A program made the translations under genes and the position numbers. A model generated the notes under the pieces. It saw only the letters and a program-made list of their open reading frames with translations, was not told the origin of the DNA and did no database searches. Positions 27,498-35,828 of a stretch of 45,763 bases of DNA are shown here, piece by piece. Position 1 is the first letter of the stretch. Each line of letters starts with the position of its first letter. The stretch is from Bacteroidaceae bacterium (lineage in GTDB: Bacteria; Bacteroidota; Bacteroidia; Bacteroidales; Bacteroidaceae): positions 1 to 45,763 of the forward strand of contig JAKSIX010000014.1 of the NCBI GenBank assembly GCA_024398595.1, written 5' to 3'.

Positions 27498-27570
27498 AGC
27501 GGTAAACGGGGCTCGAACCCGCGACCTTCGGCTTGGGAAGCCAACGCTCTACCAACTGAGCTATTACCGC
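27498..27570 (-). tRNA. tRNA-Gly (anticodon CCC)
   Basis: A 73-base cloverleaf. Acceptor stem GCGGTAA / TTACCGC with T as discriminator; D arm GCTC / GAGC. The anticodon arm is TTGGC, loop TTCCCAA, GCCGA, reading CCC for GGG codons. The T arm is GCGGG TTCGAGC CCCGT. CCA is not encoded. A near-consensus TACCTTCG lies just upstream on the minus strand. Confidence 0.95.
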
Positions 27571-27602
27571 ATTTCCTCTTGCGAAGGTAACCATTATTTT
27601 TA

Positions 27603-27610
27603 TACATTTG
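27603..27610 (+). promoter_or_regulatory. Promoter of the phosphotransferase gene
   Basis: TACATTTG, with TTG at 27579-27581 placed 21 bases upstream. Transcription is expected at about 27616-27618, coinciding with the ATG at 27617, so the mRNA may be leaderless or nearly so. Confidence 0.65.
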
Positions 27611-27616
27611 CACAAT

Positions 27617-28441
27617 ATGGAAGCAAAAAAAATCAATCTGGACGACTACGTCTATACTGGAGAAGGAGCCAATGGAGAAAGTTACAACCACAAGTATGAC
27701 TCCGGCATAATGCTGAAACTGTACAATGCCACAGCACCTAAGGAAATAATATACAACGAGTTGGAGCTGGCACACAAAGTATATGATGCCGGCATTCCCA
27801 CCCCCAGGCCCGGAGAACTCGTAACAGACAGTAACGGACGTTTAGGCATACGTTTTGAACGTATTGCAGGCAAGGTATCATTCTCACGTGCCACAGGCGA
27901 CAATCCTGACAAAGTCGGGTATTATGCCCGCCGGTTTGCCAGACTGTGCAAGGTGCTCCATTCAACCCATCTGAACAAGCAGGATTTTCCAGACATAAAG
28001 GAATACAACATGAGCATTCTGAACAGTCTTGCATTCTATACCGACAATGAACGCGCCATAATGAAACGCTACATAACGGACGCACCCGACGGAGATACCG
28101 CCATACACGGTGACTTGCAGTTCAGCAATGCCATTATGGACGGCGACAAGGACTACCTCATAGATTTGGGCGACTTCGCCTGCGGTTCTCCCCTGTTTGA
28201 TCTCGGAATGGTATTGTTCACCTGCCTGTATGACAATCACGACTTTATGCGTGATGTGTTTCACATTGAGCCACCGACAGCAGAGCAGTTCTGGCACTAT
28301 TTCGTAAAAGAATACTTCGGAGAAGACACGGATCCGACACAGAAAGAAAAAGAGCTGCGTCCATACGCAGCCCTCAAACTCCTTATCATTGAGCGGAACA
28401 CCGGAAGTGCCATACCCGAGTACCACTGGATGATCCAATAA
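27617..28441 (+). CDS. Aminoglycoside-phosphotransferase/choline-kinase-like protein (TIGR02172 type)
   Basis: Encodes 274 residues from the ATG at 27617. It has the APH-like kinase fold: a Gly-containing N-lobe (YTGEGANGESY), a Lys in LKLYN, the IRFERIAG hinge, the catalytic loop HGDLQFSNAI and the DFG-equivalent LIDLGDF. This resembles the paralogous family described as TIGR02172, whose small-molecule substrate is unknown. No signal peptide. It converges tail to tail, with no gap, with the DUF4301 gene. Antibiotic resistance is not indicated; a sugar or choline-type substrate is equally possible. Confidence 0.8.
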   Translation: MEAKKINLDDYVYTGEGANGESYNHKYDSGIMLKLYNATAPKEIIYNELELAHKVYDAGIPTPRPGELVTDSNGRLGIRFERIAGKVSFSRATGDNPDKVGYYARRFARLCKVLHSTHLNKQDFPDIKEYNMSILNSLAFYTDNERAIMKRYITDAPDGDTAIHGDLQFSNAIMDGDKDYLIDLGDFACGSPLFDLGMVLFTCLYDNHDFMRDVFHIEPPTAEQFWHYFVKEYFGEDTDPTQKEKELRPYAALKLLIIERNTGSAIPEYHWMIQ

Positions 28442-29965
28442 TCAGTTTTGATGCTGTTTCCTGAGCAGGTCGTTCACAGTCTTGACCGGATTGAATGTTG
28501 ACAGGGGTACTTCAACAAACAATGTAGTCCAGTCACTCATAGCACCGTTCCAGAGACCCGGCAGTTCCAGAGCCTTCAACTCCCTGCCATTCTTTGACTT
28601 GCTGGAGATAAATCCGGTAGCGGGATCAACATACTTTGTCAGATCAAACTTCTCACCCCTATAATCCCGTACTGCACATACCAGATCGACAGGATTGAAA
28701 TGAGTACCTTCACTGAACATTTTCTTCTTGTTCTGATTATTCATGTCTATCTGTGAGCTTTCCAGAATCTGCAGCGAATATGATCCGTCACTATTACGTG
28801 CAATGAACGGCCCACCGCCAGGCTCACCGACGTTCTTCACCATACCGCACACGCGGATAGGACGGTTTAACTTCGTGCGGAGATACGATAACAACTCTCT
28901 GTCACCAAGTTCTGATACGCCATCCTTGGTGCAGCACAAGGTCTTCTCCAGAAAGCCAAGTATCTCCATCAGTTTTTCACGGTCGTATCTCCCGCTGTCC
29001 AGCAATTTCAAATACCCGAAAAACTTGCTCTGCAAAGACACCAGAACACCGGCAATCACCTTCTTGTATGTGACAGTGTCAGTCTTAAGACTATCCGGCA
29101 CAACGTTATCAATATTCTTGACGAATATCACATCGGAATCTATCTCATTCAGATTGGCTATCAGAGCACCATGACCGCCCGGCCGGAACAGTATTGAGCC
29201 GTCATCATTACGGAACGGGGCATTCTCCGAATCAACGGCTATCGTGTCGGTAGACGGTTTCTGTTCAGAAAAGCCTATCCTATATCTCAGACCATATTTC
29301 TTAGACATAACAATCGATGTCTCTTTTGCCAGATTTTCAAAAAGGCTCCGATGTTCCGGTGATACGGTAAAGTGAAGATTGACAGTTGCATCTGCCATAG
29401 AGGCATATAACGCGCCCTCCACCAGGTGTTCCTCCAATGGAGTACGTGCTTCCTTCCCGTACTTGTGGAATTTCAGAAGTCCCTTAGGCAGGGAACCGTA
29501 ATTCAGGCCCTTCGATTCCAACAGGTTTGACACCACCGCTTTATATTTACCTTCGGCCATAAGAGCCTTAATGCCATTGCCTTCATTTTTCAGACACACA
29601 GCATCCAAATCGTCATAGAAAGCGAATTTCTCTATTTCCCCAAAGAAAGTTTTCTCAAAGTCATCGGTCGGTCCGTCATAATCCGCATTCAGAAAAGCAA
29701 ACAGGTTCTTGAACATACGGCTGGCTGCGCCGGATGCAGGTACGAACTTGGTGATACGCTTATTATCAGAGCGATAACGTTCCCAGGCATTGACATAGAG
29801 ATCCACTCCATCAGGTGTCAGGACCTTAATTCCATTACCTTCAGATGCCGCCGACCTCAGGTCCAGAAACGGGAAGCCGTTCCTGAAATCAGCCAACTGT
29901 CCTTCGACCTTCGCAGTATCTATGCCCTTCAAGGCAAAAAGTTCCAAATCCTTACTGTCAAACAT
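28442..29965 (-). CDS. DUF4301 protein, nucleotidyltransferase-like
   Basis: Encodes 507 residues, cytoplasmic. It matches Bacteroidetes DUF4301. The ITKFVPASGAASRMFKNL block near residue 72 resembles the nucleotide-binding GxAxRM loop of NDP-sugar pyrophosphorylases, and FRPGGHGALIANLNEID and DVIFVKNIDNV resemble the UTP-glucose-1-phosphate uridylyltransferase core. A nucleotidyltransferase fold is therefore plausible, but substrate and activity are unknown. The protein ends at residue 507 in RKQHQN. It is transcribed from its own perfect promoter box and converges with the phosphotransferase gene. Confidence 0.82.
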   Translation of the reverse strand: MFDSKDLELFALKGIDTAKVEGQLADFRNGFPFLDLRSAASEGNGIKVLTPDGVDLYVNAWERYRSDNKRITKFVPASGAASRMFKNLFAFLNADYDGPTDDFEKTFFGEIEKFAFYDDLDAVCLKNEGNGIKALMAEGKYKAVVSNLLESKGLNYGSLPKGLLKFHKYGKEARTPLEEHLVEGALYASMADATVNLHFTVSPEHRSLFENLAKETSIVMSKKYGLRYRIGFSEQKPSTDTIAVDSENAPFRNDDGSILFRPGGHGALIANLNEIDSDVIFVKNIDNVVPDSLKTDTVTYKKVIAGVLVSLQSKFFGYLKLLDSGRYDREKLMEILGFLEKTLCCTKDGVSELGDRELLSYLRTKLNRPIRVCGMVKNVGEPGGGPFIARNSDGSYSLQILESSQIDMNNQNKKKMFSEGTHFNPVDLVCAVRDYRGEKFDLTKYVDPATGFISSKSKNGRELKALELPGLWNGAMSDWTTLFVEVPLSTFNPVKTVNDLLRKQHQN

Positions 29966-29999
29966 ATCGCTATTATTAAGCCAATTATTAATCTTTTGT

Positions 30000-30007
30000 C
30001 AAAGATA
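30000..30007 (-). promoter_or_regulatory. Promoter of DUF4301 gene
   Basis: TATCTTTG on the minus strand, 34 bases before the ATG at 29965. It faces the divergent promoter at 30028. Confidence 0.6.
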
Positions 30008-30027
30008 GAAAAAACATTAAAAATATA

Positions 30028-30035
30028 TATCTTCG
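30028..30035 (+). promoter_or_regulatory. Promoter of DUF1573 gene
   Basis: TATCTTCG, one mismatch to consensus, 17 bases before the ATG at 30053. Divergent from the DUF4301 promoter. Confidence 0.5.
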
Positions 30036-30052
30036 CAAAAAAAATTAGAGCT

Positions 30053-30496
30053 ATGAAAAGTAAATATCTATTTATCACACTGATATTGATTGCCACCACA
30101 GTAAGCGCACAGACAACAGGTCCGATACTGACTTTTGAGAAAACCGACCACAACTTCGGATTCTTCGATACACAACACGCTGAACAGTCGTGCTACTTCA
30201 AATTCACGAACACCGGTGATGAGGACCTGATAATAACCGATGTCTATGCGACCTGCAACTGTACCGTACCGGAATACCCTAAATACAAAATAGCACCGGG
30301 CGCTACCGATTCCATCAAAGTCAGTTACGACGGTTCCACCAAGCGTCCCGGAGTATTCCGCAAGGTAGTCACCGTCAACTATAACGGCAAAACTGCAGAC
30401 GACTCTTTTGTCAGAGTAACAATCACCGGTGAGATGACCGACGAGAAAGTCATTGAACAGATGAAGGAACTTAACGCAGAATATAACAAGGACTGA
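30053..30496 (+). CDS. DUF1573 exported protein
   Basis: Encodes 147 residues from the ATG at 30053; upstream in-frame codons are non-coding in character. A signal peptide (1-19, cleaved near SAQ) is followed by one Ig-like DUF1573 domain: FEKTDHNFGFF, YFKFTNTGDEDLIITDV, the characteristic CNCTVPEYPK, and KVSYDGSTKRPGVFRKVVTVNYN. The C-terminal helix is acidic. Such proteins are abundant in the Bacteroidetes periplasm; their role is unknown. It is monocistronic, ending in a very long hairpin. Confidence 0.9.
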   Translation: MKSKYLFITLILIATTVSAQTTGPILTFEKTDHNFGFFDTQHAEQSCYFKFTNTGDEDLIITDVYATCNCTVPEYPKYKIAPGATDSIKVSYDGSTKRPGVFRKVVTVNYNGKTADDSFVRVTITGEMTDEKVIEQMKELNAEYNKD

Positions 30497-30505
30497 TATA
30501 CATGT

Positions 30506-30562
30506 GCATTGACAGAAAGACGGGTTGCCGTATGAAACGGCAACCCGTCTTTCTGTCAATGC
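30506..30562. terminator. Perfect 26-bp hairpin between convergent genes
   Basis: Arms at 30506-30531 and 30537-30562 pair without mismatch, with loop ATGAA. It lies between the DUF1573 stop (30496) and the GH51 stop (30570) and is probably a shared bidirectional terminator, although no long T run follows and the stem is far longer than usual. Confidence 0.75.
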
Positions 30563-30569
30563 GGTCCGT

Positions 30570-32141
30570 TTATTCAAGTTCCAGAGTAATGATACTCAAT
30601 GCAGGCATAGTCAGAGTGACAGTACCGTCCTTTGCAATCCTGACATTCCTGAACTCAGCCAGCTTAATCTTGTCCGGATTTTCAAAGCTGTTGTAATCAT
30701 TGATTGCACCTGATGTCAGAATCTGACCGGACACTTTCTTAGCCTTGAAGCCGTTCAGGTTAACTACGACATCCTGTTCCTCATCGGCATTCACATTCGA
30801 CAGTGATATGTGAATCTTACCGTCAGCAGCCTTCGATGCAGTTGCGCTCATCATAGGCAGAGGACGTGTAGCGCCTTCCGACGGATTATTCTTGAAACGT
30901 TCGTTACGCACCAGCTTTACAGCACATCCGTCAACAGATGTAGCAAGGCTCTTTGCATCCTGATGGGGAATATACATCTTATACACATAGTACGTAGGAG
31001 TCAGAATCATCTTATCGTCCTTGGTGAGAACCATTGACTGGAGCACATTGGCAACCTGTGCGATGTTTGTCATCCCAATGCGGTCAGCATACTTGTGGAA
31101 CACGTCAAGGGAGAGGGATGCCACGAAAGCATCACGCATAGTATTCTGCTGATAAAGCTGCGTACCAGGCTCTGAATCCCACCATGTACCCCACTCGTCA
31201 ACATACAGAGGAATACGGTGGGCCGGATCGGCTTTGCTCATAATATCAAGATGCTTCTGAATGACAGGCTCAATGCCGAGAGCCTTGCCAAGACACCAGT
31301 AATAGTCATCCTTGCTGAAATCGGTAGCAGAGCCCGTACTGTCTTCCCTAGCTGCGCCGGTATAGTTATGCAATGATACGGCGTTCATCTGGCTGCCTAT
31401 TCGATGCATCAACGCCTCAGTCCACTCATAGTCATAGTCGCTCGCACCGCTGGCAATCTTTGTAAGATGCGTACCGTTATAGTCGCGCATATAAGTCTGA
31501 TAACGACGGAAAATGTCCGAATAATATTCCGGGCGCATATTGCCGCCACAGCCCCAGGCCTCATTGCCAACACCGATGTAGTGCACGTGCCAGGGCTCCT
31601 CACGTCCGTTCTGCTTACGGATCTTGGCCATAGGACCGTCAGCCGCATTCATGTACTCGACCCATTTGGCAGCCTCTTCCACAGAGCCACTGCCCACGTT
31701 CATGCTGATATACGGCTCAATATCAAGCATCTCGCACAGGTTCAGGAACTCGTGTGTACCGAAGCTGTTGTCCTCGACAATGCCTCCCCAGTTGTTGTTC
31801 ACCATACGCGGACGGTTTTCCTTCGGACCTATTCCGTCCATCCAGTGATACTCATCGGCAAAGCATCCGCCCGGCCAGCGCATCAATGGCACGTGAAGTT
31901 CCCTCAGTGCATCCAGCACATCGTTACGGTATCCGTCAGTATTAGGAATGCTTGATTCCGGCCCGACCCACAGACCTCCGTAGATACAGGTTCCCAAATG
32001 TTCGGAGAACTGTCCGTAGATATTTTTGTTTATTGTGGCACCCGGCCTGTCAGCCTGCACATTCACTGTAACACTCTGCTTTGCACTGACTGTCAGTCCC
32101 ATTGTCAAAGCCGCCAAGAACAATACTTTTCTCATATTCAT
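30570..32141 (-). CDS. GH51 alpha-L-arabinofuranosidase, secreted
   Basis: Encodes 523 residues from the ATG at 32141; a second ATG at 32135 fits equally. A signal peptide (about 1-20) is followed by a TIM barrel with PLMRWPGGCFADEYHW, the acid/base Glu in HYIGVGNEAWGCGG and the nucleophile Glu in PLYVDEWGTWWD. The C-terminal beta-sandwich starts near residue 400. GH51 enzymes release arabinose from arabinan, arabinoxylan and arabinogalactan. It has its own promoter, with a leader of only about seven bases to 32141. It lies downstream of esterase C on the same strand, fitting removal of arabinose after de-esterification. Confidence 0.95.
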   Translation of the reverse strand: MNMRKVLFLAALTMGLTVSAKQSVTVNVQADRPGATINKNIYGQFSEHLGTCIYGGLWVGPESSIPNTDGYRNDVLDALRELHVPLMRWPGGCFADEYHWMDGIGPKENRPRMVNNNWGGIVEDNSFGTHEFLNLCEMLDIEPYISMNVGSGSVEEAAKWVEYMNAADGPMAKIRKQNGREEPWHVHYIGVGNEAWGCGGNMRPEYYSDIFRRYQTYMRDYNGTHLTKIASGASDYDYEWTEALMHRIGSQMNAVSLHNYTGAAREDSTGSATDFSKDDYYWCLGKALGIEPVIQKHLDIMSKADPAHRIPLYVDEWGTWWDSEPGTQLYQQNTMRDAFVASLSLDVFHKYADRIGMTNIAQVANVLQSMVLTKDDKMILTPTYYVYKMYIPHQDAKSLATSVDGCAVKLVRNERFKNNPSEGATRPLPMMSATASKAADGKIHISLSNVNADEEQDVVVNLNGFKAKKVSGQILTSGAINDYNSFENPDKIKLAEFRNVRIAKDGTVTLTMPALSIITLELE

Positions 32142-32154
32142 TAAAATTTCATTG

Positions 32155-32162
32155 CAAACATA
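32155..32162 (-). promoter_or_regulatory. Promoter of GH51 gene
   Basis: TATGTTTG on the minus strand. The predicted start near 32148 gives a leader of about 7-13 bases. No -33 TTG at 19-21 bases was found. Confidence 0.55.
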
Positions 32163-32204
32163 CATAGTAGTCTTAGAATCTGTTCTTAAAAAAAGGAATT
32201 TCCA

Positions 32205-33365
<1,161 letters not shown>

Positions 33366-33414
33366 TTATCTCACTCAGGATTGCAAACCTGATGTTACAA
33401 CCTCTTCCGCTTCA

Positions 33415-34875
33415 TCAATGATTTCTGAAGTTCCACTTGTAGTTGTCGCTGTTCATATCGAACTTGCCGAGTGATGGGGTGCTGTCGCCGGCTGACATCA
33501 GCACGAGCTCCTCGTCGCAACCGGGAACCTGCTTCGGCATGATACGGTATGTGCCATCGGTGAGCTGCTCAATTCTCCAGAGCTGCTCAGGAGCACCGGT
33601 ATATTGAGGAACAGAGATAACATCCTTCTCAGCTGTAGCGGCAAGAGCGCGCTTTGTACCGGCAATTGTAATCTTATAGTACTGACCGCCAAGATAGCCG
33701 CCAGCCTCTGGAACAGCTGTGATAGTCCACTTCTGGTGAGGACGGAACATATAGTCGCCGATACGGATGTCGATGTTGCCCTTTGGCCAGGTCTCATAGA
33801 CATCGATGAGCTGCTGCTCCTCGATTTTCTGAGGCGCTGCATTGCCACGGCCACCGCCGAAGCCCATCATACCGCCGCCACCGAGACGTACGAAGTCAAC
33901 TGCAAGCTCCAGAGCATAGCCTCTACGCTCTGACTCAATCTCGTATGTACCCTCTTTGAAGAGCTCACCGGCGTATGGCCAGTCGTTCTTCCAGAGAAGA
34001 GGACGGATAGCCAGTGTGCTGCGGCCACCCATATCAAAGTCAGCCTCCCAGTGGAAAGACATCTTCTCAACGCCTTCCTCCTCGATGTAACGGCCAAAGT
34101 GACCTGCACCGGTCTTTCTGTCACCGGCAGCTACGACCATCTTACCGCCACCTTTCAGCATATCGCGGCCAACATTGTCAAGATACGGTCCTGTAACCTC
34201 TCTTGAACGGCCAACTACAATGTTGTAGGTAGAGTTCGTACCGTCGCAGCAGGTTCCGTGTGTACCAAGCAGATAGTACCAGCCATTGCGATAAATCAGA
34301 GCGGAAGCCTCGCAGTCAATGGCGATGTCCTTTGCCTTGTTGCCCTTTACACGCTCGAATGTGACAGGATCAATCTCAACCAGACGGATGAAGCCATAGT
34401 ATGTACCGTAAGATACCCACATACGGCCAGTGTTCGGGTCAAGAAGAACTGACGGGTCGATAGCATCGCAGTCCTCATCAAACTCCGATGATGCAATCTT
34501 TACAGCCTCCGAGAACTTGAAGTCAGGTGATGCCGGATCAAGAGTCTTTGTCCACATTGTATTAATCTGACCTGCGTGACCGCCACCGAGGCCACCGCCT
34601 GTAGAGCCATAGACTATCAGGTATTTGTCATCAGCAATCTTCATTGCGTCAGGTGCAGCACCGCCACCGGGACGCTGTGCGCCGCTGTGCCAGTTCCAAC
34701 CATCCTCTGAGATAAGGCCACCGCCACCGGTACCGAATGTATAATACTTGCCGTCGCACTTAACGATAGTCGATGGGTCGTGTATGAACGGTGAGCCTAC
34801 CTGTGCTGACGAATTGACTGTGAATGCTGCTGCGAGCAGGGCTGCAAGGCCCAGAATCATATTTTGTCTTTTCAT
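33415..34875 (-). CDS. GH43 arabinanase-like enzyme with ricin-type C-terminal domain
   Basis: Encodes 486 residues. Signal peptide 1-24 is followed by a GH43 propeller with the three acids visible: general base Asp33 in FIHDPST, pKa modulator Asp140 in DAIDPSVLLD, and general acid Glu189 in IDCEASALIY. This fits endo-1,5-alpha-L-arabinanase-type members. A middle beta region is interrupted at residues 331-352 by GGGGMMGFGGGRGNAAPQ. The C-terminal beta-trefoil-like segment (about 380-486) has QYYKITIAGTKRALAATAE and PEQLWRIEQLTDGTYRI, repeats typical of ricin B lectins. It is 12 bases after the MPGG-repeat protein and followed by a strong terminator. Confidence 0.87.
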   Translation of the reverse strand: MKRQNMILGLAALLAAAFTVNSSAQVGSPFIHDPSTIVKCDGKYYTFGTGGGGLISEDGWNWHSGAQRPGGGAAPDAMKIADDKYLIVYGSTGGGLGGGHAGQINTMWTKTLDPASPDFKFSEAVKIASSEFDEDCDAIDPSVLLDPNTGRMWVSYGTYYGFIRLVEIDPVTFERVKGNKAKDIAIDCEASALIYRNGWYYLLGTHGTCCDGTNSTYNIVVGRSREVTGPYLDNVGRDMLKGGGKMVVAAGDRKTGAGHFGRYIEEEGVEKMSFHWEADFDMGGRSTLAIRPLLWKNDWPYAGELFKEGTYEIESERRGYALELAVDFVRLGGGGMMGFGGGRGNAAPQKIEEQQLIDVYETWPKGNIDIRIGDYMFRPHQKWTITAVPEAGGYLGGQYYKITIAGTKRALAATAEKDVISVPQYTGAPEQLWRIEQLTDGTYRIMPKQVPGCDEELVLMSAGDSTPSLGKFDMNSDNYKWNFRNH

Positions 34876-34887
34876 ATCAATTCTGAA

Positions 34888-35730
34888 TTATTCGTTAGTA
34901 ATAGTGAAGTTCCTGACAGGCTGTCCCTGCTCATCAATTACGCGTACACAGAAGTCGCTCATACCCGGGCCGTTGATGACAATACCGCGGAGAACGTTCT
35001 TGCCCTTCTTGAGGGTGACACGCTTTGAAGTAGCGTCATCGGCAACCATACGTCTGTCACCTGAGAGGATGACAGCCTCCTCACCGTTCAGCCACCACAT
35101 TGAAGCTGAGTTAGAACCTACAGCGATACGCACGTTCTCAATATCCTGATCGCAGTTGATTACTGTAACGGCAAAGCAGAGAATACCGTAACGGTCTGCA
35201 TTGTCAGCAAGGCTTGTAGCGAAACGGAACAGCTTGACATTGTACAGCTTGCTGTCCAGATAATGCCACTTCAGTTCCTTACCCTCAACAGTGACAGCAT
35301 CACCGTCCTTCGGCAGGATTGTCATCTGGTTGGTGAAATATGTCTTTGCGAACTCTGTACGGATATAGGAATCGGTAAACACGGTATTGCTGCGGTTTGC
35401 CTTTGCAATCGGCTCAAGAAGCATCCAACGGCGGATGAATCCCTCAGCATCCGGAGTAGCCGGTTTTGCAGTAGCCGGTGCGAAATACGGGGTAATGTCA
35501 GTCTTTGTAAAAGAAGCCGGCTGTCTTGCACCGAAACCTCCCATTCCCTGAGGAGCACCCTGTCCTGCAGGACGTGGAGCCTGCTGTCCGGCCTGTGGGC
35601 CAGGCATACCGCCAGGCATTCCACCAGGCATACCACCAGGCATACCGCCCGGCATCTGAGCATTTGCGCCAATGCTGAGACCGAAGGCCAGCAGAAGGCT
35701 CATTGCTGAAATCAAATAATTACGTTTCAT
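34888..35730 (-). CDS. Exported protein with MPGG repeats, unknown (beta-sandwich-like)
   Basis: Encodes 280 residues. Signal peptide 1-24 is followed by a repetitive stretch of four or five GMPGG units (26-44) and a PQAGQQAPRPAGQGAPQ and GGFGARQ segment (45-72). The remaining 200 residues are a globular part with SMWWLNGEEAVILSGDRRM and KRVTLKKGKNVLRGIVING. This pattern resembles the galactose-binding-like domains often attached to glycan hydrolases, in which a backbone amide network ends in a conserved strand. I recognize no catalytic motif. It heads a two-gene transcript with the GH43 arabinanase-like gene, so a role in binding arabinan-type glycan is a reasonable guess only. Confidence 0.75.
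   Translation of the reverse strand: MKRNYLISAMSLLLAFGLSIGANAQMPGGMPGGMPGGMPGGMPGPQAGQQAPRPAGQGAPQGMGGFGARQPASFTKTDITPYFAPATAKPATPDAEGFIRRWMLLEPIAKANRSNTVFTDSYIRTEFAKTYFTNQMTILPKDGDAVTVEGKELKWHYLDSKLYNVKLFRFATSLADNADRYGILCFAVTVINCDQDIENVRIAVGSNSASMWWLNGEEAVILSGDRRMVADDATSKRVTLKKGKNVLRGIVINGPGMSDFCVRVIDEQGQPVRNFTITNE
35601..35655 (-). repeat. 12-bp tandem repeat encoding GMPG units
   Basis: Imperfect copies of a 12-base unit (plus strand GGCATACCGCCA and variants), about 4.5 units within the 34888 gene. Third-position differences between copies indicate it is not a very recent expansion. Confidence 0.8.
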
Positions 35731-35782
35731 AAATAAAGTTATTTAATTAGTGAAAATCTTATTCAGACACTATTCTATACTG

Positions 35783-35790
35783 CAAATATA
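35783..35790 (-). promoter_or_regulatory. Promoter of the MPGG-protein/GH43 transcript
   Basis: TATATTTG on the minus strand, giving a leader of about 46 bases before the ATG at 35730. It lies 38 bases after the GH31 stop. Confidence 0.6.
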
Positions 35791-35828
35791 AAAATATGTT
35801 TCGGAATCTTAAATTAATGTTGATAACT

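Noticed and set aside
27617-28441. Aminoglycoside resistance gene
   Set aside because: Only the general APH fold is seen; the sequence fits the TIGR02172 paralog family, and the chromosomal context suggests metabolism.
35601-35655. CRISPR-like repeats
   Set aside because: The 12-base units are in frame, lack spacers and encode GMPG.
35750-35828. Frameshift restoring the GH31 C-terminus
   Set aside because: The alternative frame gives AASIK and about 28 AT-rich codons before a stop, without the expected distal domain.
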